From assembly GCA_029262315.1 (NCBI GenBank), contig JAJCZP010000078.1:1-50952 (forward strand): a stretch of DNA of 50,952 nt, read 5' to 3'. The notes under the pieces were generated by a model. That model saw only the letters and a list, made by a program, of their open reading frames with translations, was not told the DNA's origin and did no database searches. The first letter of the stretch is position 1, and each line of letters starts with the position of its first letter. This document shows, in pieces, positions 44,144-50,952 of this stretch. The stretch is from Deltaproteobacteria bacterium (GTDB lineage Bacteria > Desulfobacterota > Binatia > UTPRO1). A program made the position numbers and the translations under genes.

Positions 44144-44344
44144 ATGGCAGCGATCACCCATCGGATCGACGATGATCTGAAGATGGCACTCGAGCGTTTC
44201 TGCGATACGCATGGACTGAAGCAGCAGGCCGTAGTCGCTGAAGCGATTGCCTCGTGGCTCGAGGATGCGGAGGATCTTGCCCTGATCGAAGAGCGCCGGG
44301 GTGGGCCATGGGTTGAGTGGTCCGATGTCCGCGACGACCTATAG
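44144..44344 (+). CDS. Ribbon-helix-helix antitoxin of a RelE-type module
   Basis: A 66-residue protein. The N terminus AAITHRIDDDLKMALERFCD followed by THGLKQQAVVAEAIASWLED is a ribbon-helix-helix DNA-binding domain. The C-terminal acidic segment would wrap the toxin. It should neutralise the RelE-like toxin encoded next, with which it overlaps by 20 bp, and repress its own promoter at the palindrome immediately upstream. No Shine-Dalgarno is visible. The segment is flanked by imperfect direct repeats, which suggests acquisition. Confidence 0.85.
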   Translation: MAAITHRIDDDLKMALERFCDTHGLKQQAVVAEAIASWLEDAEDLALIEERRGGPWVEWSDVRDDL

Positions 44345-44609
44345 AGTTGTCCTGCATCGGGAGGCGGTAGGCGAGATCCGCGCGCTTCCCAAGAAGATTC
44401 GTCCGCTGGTGCGCGAGGCCATCGACACGTTGGCGCATGAGCCACGTCCGGTTGGCGCGGCGCAGATCAAAGGACGCAAGGGGACCTACAGGATCCGGGT
44501 GGGCGACTACCGAATCTTGTACGAGGTTCATGCAACCGAAATAGTAGTCTACGTGATTGGGGTCGCGCATCGCCGTGAAGTCTACGTACGGCTACTTCGC
44601 CGACAGTAG
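44325..44609 (+). CDS. RelE/ParE-family toxin
   Basis: A 94-residue toxin. YRVVLHREAVGEIRALPKKI, GAAQIKGRKGTYRIRVGDYR and ILYEVHATEIVVYVIGVAHR are the three conserved blocks of RelE mRNA interferases, including the basic residues of the active site (KGRKGTYRIR). It overlaps the antitoxin gene, and the ATG at 44325 is the only start consistent with the family N terminus. It is expected to cleave ribosome-bound mRNA and block translation. Activity is inferred from family only. Confidence 0.9.
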   Translation: MSATTYRVVLHREAVGEIRALPKKIRPLVREAIDTLAHEPRPVGAAQIKGRKGTYRIRVGDYRILYEVHATEIVVYVIGVAHRREVYVRLLRRQ

Positions 44610-44668
44610 GCATTGACGCTTTGGGCGTATCGTCGCGGGTTTTTACGGGCGACGAGCACGACGACGCT

Positions 44669-44708
44669 TGAGGTGGTTGCGCGAGCGCCGAGGCCGACTT
44701 ATCATTGA
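44669..44708 (+). repeat. Imperfect direct repeat, copy B
   Basis: TGAGGTGGTTGCG followed by CGAGCGCC...CCGACTTATCATTG. Matches copy A at 44011 and lies ~50 bp before the tmRNA gene. Confidence 0.65.
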
Positions 44709-44757
44709 TGCCGTAGACGAGCCGAACAGCACGGCGAGCCAAGCAACCTGCACCTAT

Positions 44758-45100
44758 GGGGGCGATCTGGTTTCGACGGGGGCTGTGAAGCCAGAGTCGC
44801 ATGCCGGGTATGCGCAGACCCGTTATCTAAGGCGCACTGCGAACAACCGCAGACGAACCACTAGCACTGGCAGCGTAAGTTGCCCGTCCTACCTCCTCGA
44901 GCCCGTAGGGGAGGCTAGGGCGCCAAAAATCGGGCTAGGTAGACCGTCGCGCCGGTGAGGCGGTCATCGAATCAGTTCGCCGGATGGCGCTTAGGATCCT
45001 GTCCGTGGGAGCCAACGGCGCGACATCAAATCACGGACTAAGCATGTAGTGGCTTTGTGTGAATCACCTTCGGACGGGGGTTCGATTCCCCCCGCCTCCA
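44758..45100 (+). ncRNA. ssrA: Transfer-messenger RNA (one-piece)
   Basis: The 5' end GGGGGCGATCTGGTTTCGAC and the 3' end with T-arm GGGGGTTCGATTCCCCC and CGCCTCCA are the tRNA-like domain. GGGGGCG pairs with CGCCTCC (one G-U). The tag frame ends GCA GAC GAA CCA CTA GCA CTG GCA GCG TAA at 44849-44878, so the degradation tag ends ADEPLALAA, with the canonical LAA terminus. The resume codon is probably between 44834 and 44843. The terminal CCA is not encoded (ACTGA follows). It rescues stalled ribosomes with SmpB (42246). Its 3' end doubles as an integration target, with copies at 46049 and 49144. Confidence 0.95.
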
Positions 45101-45105
45101 CTGAC
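45068..45105 (+). repeat. Putative attachment site 1 (3' end of ssrA)
   Basis: A 38-bp sequence containing the T-arm and acceptor of tmRNA, CTTCGGAC...CTCCACTGAC. Repeated identically at 46049-46086, and in part (first 7 bp differ) at 49144. It marks the left boundary of an island interval. Confidence 0.8.
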
Positions 45106-45173
45106 GCAACCAATTCGCACCGTCCTCCGGGCCGACCTGAGGTCGATGGTCCGGCGGGCGGTGAGGCCGGCCG

Positions 45174-45458
45174 TCACGCTGCCCGGCGCACTCGCACTTC
45201 GGCCTCGAGGCCAGCAGCTTCCACGAGGCGTAGTACGCGATCGATGGTGACCTTCTGAAGGCTGCCCGAAAGGATGCCGGTTACGGCGGTTCGTGGTAGC
45301 CCCGATCGCTTGGCGAGCTGGACATGGGTGAGCTTGCGGCGCTTGCACTCTTGAAGCACTGCGGAGATCAGTCGTGCCTTTACCACGGCCTCCAGTCCCC
45401 GGGACTTCGAGATGCCCAATGTCTTTGCCAGCCCTCGTGCTGACGTAGTCTTTTTCAT
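45174..45458 (-). CDS. XRE-family HTH antitoxin (HigA-like)
   Basis: A 94-residue protein. LTHVQLAKRSGLPRTAVTGI followed by LSGSLQKVTIDRVLRLVEA is a helix-turn-helix of the HigA/XRE antitoxin class. ATG overlaps the toxin stop (ATGA), giving toxin-first order as in higBA. It should bind the toxin and repress the operon. It lies between attachment sites 1 and 2 as part of a ~1-kb cassette. Confidence 0.88.
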   Translation of the reverse strand: MKKTTSARGLAKTLGISKSRGLEAVVKARLISAVLQECKRRKLTHVQLAKRSGLPRTAVTGILSGSLQKVTIDRVLRLVEAAGLEAEVRVRRAA

Positions 45459-45772
45459 CCGATGACCTCCGAAAGCCTTCGTCGTGCCAGGTCGATGTTC
45501 CGTTGCGGCGTTGCGCGTGTGGTTTTCTTGAACGCGTGCGTTACGTACACGGTTCCGCCTCTGACGATCGCGTAGACGGCTCGGTACTGACCCGATCGAT
45601 CTTTGAACCTGAGCTCGTGCGCACCACGACCGACACTCGGCATCGGTCGCGACAGTGGCATGCTCAGACGGTGACCTTCGTCCAGTCGTGCGAGCGCGTC
45701 GGCAAGATCGGCACGGATCTCGGTCGGAAAACGGGTGATCTCCCGACGGCAGGACTCCAGGACAACGATCAC
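45455..45772 (-). CDS. HigB/Gp49-like RelE-superfamily toxin
   Basis: A 105-residue protein. CRREITRFPTEIRADLADAL, HELRFKDRSGQYRAVYAIVR and VYVTHAFKKTTRATPQRNID are the conserved blocks of the phage-derived Gp49-like/HigB toxin family, probably a ribosome-dependent mRNA interferase. GTG start at 45772. It is encoded upstream of its antitoxin and preceded by an inverted repeat that may be the operator. Confidence 0.9.
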   Translation of the reverse strand: MIVVLESCRREITRFPTEIRADLADALARLDEGHRLSMPLSRPMPSVGRGAHELRFKDRSGQYRAVYAIVRGGTVYVTHAFKKTTRATPQRNIDLARRRLSEVIG

Positions 45773-45777
45773 TGCAG

Positions 45778-45802
45778 TGAATGTCTCATATGTAAGACTT
45801 CA
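45778..45802 (-). promoter_or_regulatory. Inverted repeat upstream of the HigB-like gene
   Basis: TGAATGTCT and AGACTTCA form arms around CATATGTA, ending five bases from the toxin GTG. Likely operator for the HTH antitoxin. Confidence 0.45.
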
Positions 45803-46048
45803 TGTCCAGGCCTCATGAGACGCCGGGAGGCGTCCCCGCAGGATCGGAGAGGCTCCGGGCTGCTCGCTGGAATCGAGTTCGACGGTTCCGCCGACGAAGC
45901 TGCGATCAAGCGGGGAGCCACGTTCCGGAAACGTTCCAGACCCGCAGGCCATGCGAGGTTGCTGCTGGACTAGTTCGCGACTCGTCGCCCCAACGATTCC
46001 GAACGGCTGACCATTCGAGAGCATCTCAGGTCACTGGCCCCTTCGTCT

Positions 46049-46102
46049 TCGGACGGGGGTTCGATTCCCCCCGCCTCCACTGACTAACCTCTGAAGATGT
46101 TG
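46049..46102 (+). repeat. Putative attachment site 2 (copy of ssrA 3' end)
   Basis: 46049-46086 is identical to site 1. 46058-46102 (45 bp: tmRNA T-arm and acceptor, then CTAACCTCTGAAGATGT beyond the gene) is identical to site 3 at 49144-49188. It links both junction types. Confidence 0.85.
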
Positions 46103-46493
46103 GGGGAATGTTTTCGCCGACCGCCAGGGGTCCGGATAGGGTCCGGTTTTCGCCCCCGGCAAGGTCGGCATTGACGGCCCGGACCGTGTAGAACTTCCGA
46201 GGTCGGATCCCGCGAGCGCCCGGAGGGCCGTGTACCACCCGCGCTTCGGCCACCAGGTGTCGGTCACCGGTTTCCCTTCGGGGCTCAGGAAGACGCGGGT
46301 CTCCCCATTCGTCGTCTACACCGTGACGCTCCGGACTCCGAAACCGAAGATACAAGGCAGCATGAACGCCCGATCACGGGTGACGTCACGTCCCGAAGTC
46401 GGACGCTCGGCCCGGACTCGCCTCTTATCCCCCAGCAGCGCCCGGCCCACGTACGGCGTAGGCCGGGCGCCCTCCAAGGCTGCGAGGCTGCTG
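46103..46493. other. Left end of island interval 2, no gene recognised
   Basis: About 390 bp. I looked for an integrase remnant and did not recognise one. A hairpin GCGCCCGGCC/GGCCGGGCGC (46440-46472) lies just after the stop of the CAP-domain gene on the minus strand and may end its transcript, though it lacks a T-tract. Confidence 0.4.
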
Positions 46494-48476
46494 CTAGAAG
46501 GGTTTCGCTGATCCGAGGTTGCCCGCCGGCGCGTACTGACAGACAACGTTGCTGAAGTTATCGAATCCCGCCTTGCCGCTGCACTCGGAGATACCGCAGC
46601 CGACGTGCGTCGTATCGGCCCAGACCAATTGCGTGTAGTGACCAGACGTGTTGGTGCGATACCACGGGGTCGTCTCCGGGGGACTGCCGACCCAGCAGTT
46701 CGAGGGGCACTGTTGAGTGCAGGTTTCTCCGCTCGGACAGGCCGGGCCGCCTCCCGAGCACGGCGTTGTCGCCGTTCCGACTGGGCCTTTCGATGGACCT
46801 GAGTCTTGGGGAGTCGAGCAGAACGTTTCGTTGCCGGAGTCGTCTACCGTCTGCTCTGCCGTGTAGCAGCACTCCTCAAAGTTCCACATATCGACGGGGC
46901 TCGGCATGCCGCCCCCAGTGATGAATCCGGCGATGTTCTCGCCGATGCCCGACTGGACACAGTCGTGCCCTGCGGGGCACTCTGCGGACGTAGTGCACTC
47001 AACGAGCGAAGGGAGCTCTTCGGCGGGATCCTTACAGACCCGTCCCGATGAGTGCCCGCCGCGGGGGCCCTTCCCGATCTCGTTGCATTCGTCAGCCCAG
47101 GCCTGCGCTCTGGCAGCCAGGGTGTTGCTCCAGCACAGCGGGGCGACCGCAACCTTGGCGCGCACCGCATTGTGCTCGTTCAGGACGTCGCTCATCTTGA
47201 GGCCGTGCTGATCCACCGCGCACGCGGGATCGCATGGCAGGGCGCGCCCCCGGCCGTCGGGTGGTGCGAGGCACAGCCCTGTGCCTGCATATTGCGCGGT
47301 TGCTCTCGTGTTGGCGCATCCGAAATCGTTAGGAGGAGGGCCGGTACAGGAGGCGCTGCATACCACGAGAGTGCGGCAGTCCGGTTCTAAGAAGTCCTCG
47401 AACGGCGGGGCGCAGTAATCGTAGTGCCCACAAACTTGCTCCATACAGTAGGCGTCGGGATCAGGCTTCGTGTAGCAGTCCGTGTGGCTGTCACCACCCG
47501 ACCCGGTGCCAAAACCGCAGAGCCCGATCGGCGAGCAGACGATCCCGAAGTCGCAGGCACCTCCCACGCAGTCAGCGTAGCTGGAGCACAGGCCCCCTTC
47601 GCCGCATGCCTTATCGCAGGAGCCGCCACAATCCACGCCCCATTCGTCCTGGTTCTGTACACCATCGATGCAGCTCTCGTACGAGTCGTCCTCGCAGCCC
47701 TTGGGGCGCGCGTCCTCCGGCTGCTTGGCTGTGCAGAGGTCTTCGCCCGAACCGAGGTTGTTCTTGTCGAGTCCCGGGCCGCTGTCGCAGAGATCATTGC
47801 CCGGGCCGCCGGCACACCGGTCGTTGCCCTCTTCCATATGGCACTCGTCGTCGTCACGGCCGCCACTGCACTTGTCGTCGCCTGGACCAGCCTCGCACTT
47901 GTCGTTGCCTTTCTGTCCGATACACCGATCGTCTCCGGGGTCCGTACCCGGGTTCTCGGTTGGCAGGCACTCGGTAGGCACGACACCCCGAAGCGCGCTT
48001 CGGGGGAACGGCAGGCCCTCGGCGGCAAAGGAGGGAGGCACGGCCAGCACGATGGCTTCCGCGATCTGCCCATCACCGGAAATGAGGTCATTGCCCTTGC
48101 CGCCGCGGATCCTGTCGGGGCCGGCACCGCCACAGATGGTATCGTTGCCGCCGCGTCCCCGGATCATGTCGCGGCCACCCAGGCCGATGATGACGTCGTC
48201 GTCGTCCGTGCCGCGGATCCGGTCCCGGCCGTTCGTGCCGAGGCAGAGTCCGACCGTGCCATTCACCTTGCAGCCGTAGGTGGGCTCGAGCCCGTAGCAG
48301 GTTGGCGTCGCCGCGGACATGGACGGGGTCAGGGTGATCCCCGTGAGGACAAGTGCCGCGAGCAGGGCGAATCGCGTGCGCTGGGCTCGTTGTCTGGAAC
48401 TCCTCGCCGACGCATGTGGCGTCGCGCCTTGTGGGTGCCTTAGAGGGATGAACGTCTTCGTCGGATCATGAATCAT
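46494..48476 (-). CDS. Exported CAP-domain protein with RTX and Cys-RTX repeats
   Basis: A 660-residue protein. The signal sequence lies at ~35-55 after a basic N-terminal region; ATG 48476 is chosen for its AGGAG. Residues ~79-136 are Ca2+-binding RTX nonapeptides (GRGGNDTICGGAGPDRIRGG). Residues ~180-248 are eight further nonapeptides of form G[ND]DxCxxxx in which Cys replaces the usual hydrophobic residue. A Cys-rich region follows. A CAP/SCP domain spans ~428-655, with H474, GENIA (E513), MWNFEE and GHYTQLVWADTTHVGCG (H613), ending CQYAPAGNLG. CAP proteins are secreted; functions range from lipid binding to proteolysis. It lies in island interval 2. Confidence 0.85.
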   Translation of the reverse strand: MIHDPTKTFIPLRHPQGATPHASARSSRQRAQRTRFALLAALVLTGITLTPSMSAATPTCYGLEPTYGCKVNGTVGLCLGTNGRDRIRGTDDDDVIIGLGGRDMIRGRGGNDTICGGAGPDRIRGGKGNDLISGDGQIAEAIVLAVPPSFAAEGLPFPRSALRGVVPTECLPTENPGTDPGDDRCIGQKGNDKCEAGPGDDKCSGGRDDDECHMEEGNDRCAGGPGNDLCDSGPGLDKNNLGSGEDLCTAKQPEDARPKGCEDDSYESCIDGVQNQDEWGVDCGGSCDKACGEGGLCSSYADCVGGACDFGIVCSPIGLCGFGTGSGGDSHTDCYTKPDPDAYCMEQVCGHYDYCAPPFEDFLEPDCRTLVVCSASCTGPPPNDFGCANTRATAQYAGTGLCLAPPDGRGRALPCDPACAVDQHGLKMSDVLNEHNAVRAKVAVAPLCWSNTLAARAQAWADECNEIGKGPRGGHSSGRVCKDPAEELPSLVECTTSAECPAGHDCVQSGIGENIAGFITGGGMPSPVDMWNFEECCYTAEQTVDDSGNETFCSTPQDSGPSKGPVGTATTPCSGGGPACPSGETCTQQCPSNCWVGSPPETTPWYRTNTSGHYTQLVWADTTHVGCGISECSGKAGFDNFSNVVCQYAPAGNLGSAKPF

Positions 48477-49143
48477 CGTACTGTCTCCTATGGATTGAGG
48501 GATCGATAGGCGGCCAAACGGACCGCAAAGGAGAGACACGCAGATCGACCACGATGAGCCATGTGCCTTGGCGGGCGGCGCAGCTTGTGCTCGTGGGCAA
48601 GTTCCCCTCCGTGTGCTCAGTTCAGAAAACGCTGCAAGTGGTGTGCGAGTACGCCTCCCCAGATTCCCCGAAGAGCACCGCGTGAGTACAGGCACATACG
48701 TAGGGAGTTCTCCGTAGTAGGGCGTGTTTCTCTCCCCAAAAAGAGGAGGGAGCATGCCGTAACGGTCACCGATTGGCGGTGGGCTGGAGGTGCGGCGGTT
48801 GCCAATCGTGAGGCCGGTGCTCCAAACTGGAGTAGCCGTTTACTCTACGGCGACCTGCGCTGGCAGCGCGCCCCGCCTCCACTTTCTAGTGCCGCGACAA
48901 CAGTCGGAAAGGTATCGAGATCGACGTTGTTGACGATGTTGTCCATCGTGCTTCTCTGCGGACGCACCAGTCGTTGCCGAGAAGCCGACGTACCAAGTTT
49001 TCTGAGGGGCGGGGACAGCCGATCCTGGGTGATTCCGTCGACGCTCGACGGGACGTGTCGCGTGACACGTTAGATGGCCGAAAGGGGTCATGTTCGGCGT
49101 CAGAGCATTGTGCAGTAAGTGCGCGAGAACTCACGCATCGTCC
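48477..49143. other. Right part of island interval 2, nothing recognised
   Basis: About 670 bp upstream of the CAP-domain gene up to attachment site 3. There are open frames on both strands but none with a recognisable family or ribosome-binding site. It presumably contains the promoter of the CAP gene. No integrase. Confidence 0.35.
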
Positions 49144-49188
49144 GGGGTTCGATTCCCCCCGCCTCCACTGACTAACCTCTGAAGATGT
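49144..49188 (+). repeat. Putative attachment site 3 (copy of ssrA 3' end)
   Basis: 45 bp identical to 46058-46102, from the T-arm GGGGTTCGATTCCCCCC through the acceptor and CTAACCTCTGAAGATGT. Upstream bases (ATCGTCC) differ from the real tmRNA, so it is not a functional gene end. Confidence 0.85.
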
Positions 49189-49224
49189 CCGGGGGCTAGC
49201 GACACCAGAGTCGCTGTGTTTCTA

Positions 49225-49259
49225 GTGCAGGAAGCCCTCTAGCAGGGGGTCTTCTGCAC
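49225..49259 (+). promoter_or_regulatory. abiEi: Operator 1 of the AbiE operon
   Basis: A 35-bp near-palindrome, GTGCAGGAAG...CTTCTGCAC. A second copy of the same length and ends starts 63 bp downstream. AbiEi antitoxins are known to repress their operon by binding paired inverted repeats. Confidence 0.65.
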
Positions 49260-49267
49260 ACAAAAGG

Positions 49268-49322
49268 TTGCTGGGCCAGTGTCGCTCGTGCAGAATGCCC
49301 TGTACCAGGGGGTGAACTGCAC
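49268..49322 (+). promoter_or_regulatory. abiEi: AbiE promoter and operator 2
   Basis: TTGCTG (49268), a 17-bp spacer and CAGAAT (49291). Operator 2 (49288-49322, GTGCAGAATG...GAACTGCAC, 35 bp) covers the -10 and the ribosome-binding site AGGGGGTG and abuts the GTG start, so bound antitoxin could block both transcription and translation. Confidence 0.6.
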
Positions 49323-50150
49323 GTGGAGCACAGCCAGTCGAAGACTCTCGGTACCCAGGGTGCGCGCCTGATCGCGGCGCTTCATGACCGTGGCAGGCCC
49401 CTGTTCGGTCACTCCGACGTGGAGGCGATCACCGGTCTGCGGCTCAAGTCGGCGCGGAATCTGGTGGCTGGCCTGGTACGACGTGGCCTCGCCACTCGGT
49501 TGAAGCCAGGTCTGTTCATTCTGGTCCCTCAGGAACTTGGGCACGAACGCGAGTATCTCGGCAACCCATACGTCGTCGCGCGGGAACTGGCGGGTGCATC
49601 TGACTACTACCTGTCGCACGCGTCCGCGATGGATGTGCATCGAATGGTTACGCAGCCCCAGTTGGCGGTCTGTGTGACGTCCCCGAGGGCCGTGCGGCCG
49701 CGAACGGTTCTGGGGACGGAGTTTCGGTTCGTGCGCTGCAAACCCGAGCACATGTTCGGCATTGTCGACCACTGGGCGACCAAGACGGAGAGCGTGCGGG
49801 TGAGCGACCGAGAACGCACTGTGCTGGACGGCCTCAAGCAGTCAGAGCATTGCGGTGGATTGACCGAGGTCGCGAAGGGCTTCTGGATGCGGCGCGATGA
49901 CATCGACATTGGCAGGCTCGTGGACTACGCGCTCCGACTCGACGTGCGCGCGGTGATCCAGCGCCTCGGGTTCCTGCTCGAGACGTTCGAGGTACAGGAA
50001 CCCGCACAACTCGAACGTCTGCACAGCGTGGTTTCGTCGAGCTATGCGCCCCTGGATCCGCTCCTGCCTGCAGCGGGCCCAACGAACACGCGTTGGCTAC
50101 TGCGCCTCAACGTGGAGAGCGACGAGATTCTGTCGATCGTGAGGACCTGA
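49323..50150 (+). CDS. abiEi: AbiEi-family antitoxin/transcriptional regulator
   Basis: A 275-residue protein with the AbiEi layout. An N-terminal winged helix-turn-helix (~10-70) comprises FGHSDVEAITGLRLKSARNL and a wing RGLATRLKPGLFILVPQEL. A C-terminal antitoxin domain contains YYLSHASAMDVHRMVTQPQL and VSDRERTVLDGLKQSEHCGG. In type IV toxin-antitoxin systems AbiEi represses the operon and counteracts AbiEii without direct binding; AbiE gives abortive phage infection in lactococci. The GTG start has AGGGGGTG eight bases upstream. The toxin gene starts five bases after its stop. Confidence 0.85.
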   Translation: MEHSQSKTLGTQGARLIAALHDRGRPLFGHSDVEAITGLRLKSARNLVAGLVRRGLATRLKPGLFILVPQELGHEREYLGNPYVVARELAGASDYYLSHASAMDVHRMVTQPQLAVCVTSPRAVRPRTVLGTEFRFVRCKPEHMFGIVDHWATKTESVRVSDRERTVLDGLKQSEHCGGLTEVAKGFWMRRDDIDIGRLVDYALRLDVRAVIQRLGFLLETFEVQEPAQLERLHSVVSSSYAPLDPLLPAAGPTNTRWLLRLNVESDEILSIVRT

Positions 50151-50154
50151 CGCC

Positions 50155-50952
50155 ATGATCCCACAGCGCAACCTCTCTCTGCTCTCAAACCGGCTTGCCC
50201 GTGCTGGAGGCCGTCGCATTGTCGAGGCTATCCTCGAACGCGATTACTGCCTGGCGTGGTTCCTCGTCGGCCTGTCGCGTTCACCCTTGGGGGCGCGGCT
50301 CCTGTTCAAGGGCGGTACGGCGCTCAAGCGCTGTTATTTCGGCGACTACCGATTCTCCGAGGACCTGGACTTCACGCTGGCCGAGTCCATCGCCCTCGAG
50401 GACATCCTCGAGGGCCTGGAGGCGGTATACGCCGAGGTGGAGCAAGCCTCGGGCGTCGTGTTCCGCTACGCCAGAGCCGACCGCGGGTCTCATAAGAACA
50501 GTCACACATTCTACCTCGGCTACGAGGGGCCGCTTCCTGCGGTCTCGGCGAAGCAGGTCAAGGTGGACGTCACGATTCGCGAGCAGCTGATATGTACACC
50601 CGAGGACCGCCCGGTTTTGCGCGGGTATGCCGAGTACGAGGACCTCCCCGACGATGCCTTGATTCGCGCCTACTCTATCGACGAAATCGGAGTCGAGAAA
50701 CTCGTGGCCCTCACCGACCGCGCTCGCAACGAGCCTCGCGACCTCTACGACCTATGGTACCTGAGCGAGGAGGGGCACCTGGACCTTGCCATGCTCGTCC
50801 CCGAGATCGAGCGCACGCTGGCCTTCCGTGGTCGTACGCGCGAGCCGATGACGGGGGACCTGGACAAGAAGGAAGCTCGGTACAAGAAGCTGTGGAACGT
50901 CCGCCTCGGCCCGCAGATGGCCGCGCTTCCTCCATTCGATGACGTCTTCCGA
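50155..50952 (+). CDS. abiEii: AbiEii-family nucleotidyltransferase toxin (3' end beyond the window)
   Basis: 266 residues visible; the frame runs off the right edge. LLFKGGTALKRCYFGDYRFS followed by EDLDFT is the nucleotidyltransferase GS-x-D-x-D-type motif of AbiEii (GGTAL...SEDLDF). QVKVDVTIRE gives the third acidic strand, and EIGVEKLVALTDRARNEPRD followed by LYDLWYL is the conserved C-terminal block with Lys and RDxYD. Family members transfer nucleotides to tRNA or bind GTP and arrest growth. It is coupled to abiEi with a 4-bp gap and is probably an anti-phage module of island interval 3. Confidence 0.88.
   Translation, partial: MIPQRNLSLLSNRLARAGGRRIVEAILERDYCLAWFLVGLSRSPLGARLLFKGGTALKRCYFGDYRFSEDLDFTLAESIALEDILEGLEAVYAEVEQASGVVFRYARADRGSHKNSHTFYLGYEGPLPAVSAKQVKVDVTIREQLICTPEDRPVLRGYAEYEDLPDDALIRAYSIDEIGVEKLVALTDRARNEPRDLYDLWYLSEEGHLDLAMLVPEIERTLAFRGRTREPMTGDLDKKEARYKKLWNVRLGPQMAALPPFDDVFR

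Noticed and set aside
46049-46086. Second and third complete tRNA or tmRNA genes at the repeats
   Set aside because: Only the 3' arm is present; no 5' acceptor half or anticodon/tag region precedes either copy.
46026-46355. Small frames ending in GFDSPRLH or containing GGGGNRTPVRR around the repeats
   Set aside because: These strings are translations of the tmRNA T-arm and acceptor copies, a common annotation artefact.
46103-46493. Integrase remnant next to attachment site 2
   Set aside because: No frame with the catalytic Arg-His-Arg-Tyr pattern of tyrosine recombinases could be recognised.

Overview
The window is high-GC chromosomal DNA from a Gram-negative bacterium. Evidence for an outer-membrane lifestyle is an ExbB/ExbD pair, a NagZ-type hexosaminidase, an RND transporter and several exported Cys-rich proteins. 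The gene mix (Cys-rich secreted proteins, TMTC-like TPR glycosyltransferases, an RND transporter of the hydrophobic-lipid type, one-piece tmRNA, many GTG starts) recalls former deltaproteobacterial lineages such as Binatota/Desulfobacterota or Myxococcota. That placement is inference, since no marker gene was searched.

Layout. 1-4.9 kb: end of a PlsB-like acyltransferase, a hotdog thioesterase, a crotonase (minus) and an overlapping signalling operon (small regulator, HDOD protein, histidine kinase). 5-9.7 kb: an Fpg/Nei DNA glycosylase, a TMTC-like protein, a gene-poor tract with degenerate repeats, and a RAYT-type Y1 transposase. 9.7-13.9 kb (minus): a coupled operon LOG protein > TMTC-like protein > PMT-family glycosyltransferase. 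14-17.1 kb: a large exported Cys-rich protein with a strong promoter, long leader and two tandem hairpin terminators. 17.4-21.2 kb (minus): a polytopic membrane protein, a COG2426 membrane protein and an Na+-dependent NSS transporter. 21.5-26.2 kb: a coupled ExbB-ExbD-VWA-TPR operon. 27-30 kb: an RND transporter followed by two tiny membrane proteins. 30.6-34.7 kb: an asparagine-synthetase homologue that has lost both active sites, and another TMTC-like protein. 34.7-44 kb: ordinary metabolism (SRPBCC, SDR, mtnA, nagZ, deoxynucleoside kinase, panB-panC-panD, smpB and a 12-TM-like membrane protein).

44-51 kb is accessory. A RelB/RelE-type pair sits between two imperfect copies of the same ~40-bp sequence, beside a fragment of a second smpB. 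The tmRNA gene (ssrA) follows, and its 3' end is repeated twice more downstream, at about 1 and 4 kb. These three copies look like attachment sites of stacked genomic islands. The first interval is little more than a HigB/HigA-type toxin-antitoxin pair. The second carries an exported CAP-domain protein with RTX repeats whose hydrophobic position is cysteine. The third starts an AbiEi/AbiEii system preceded by two near-palindromic 35-bp operators; AbiEii runs off the right edge.

The strongest candidates for undescribed biology are the ssrA-anchored island stack, the ExbBD-VWA-TPR envelope operon, the doubly inactivated AsnB homologue, and the Cys-RTX/CAP exoprotein.
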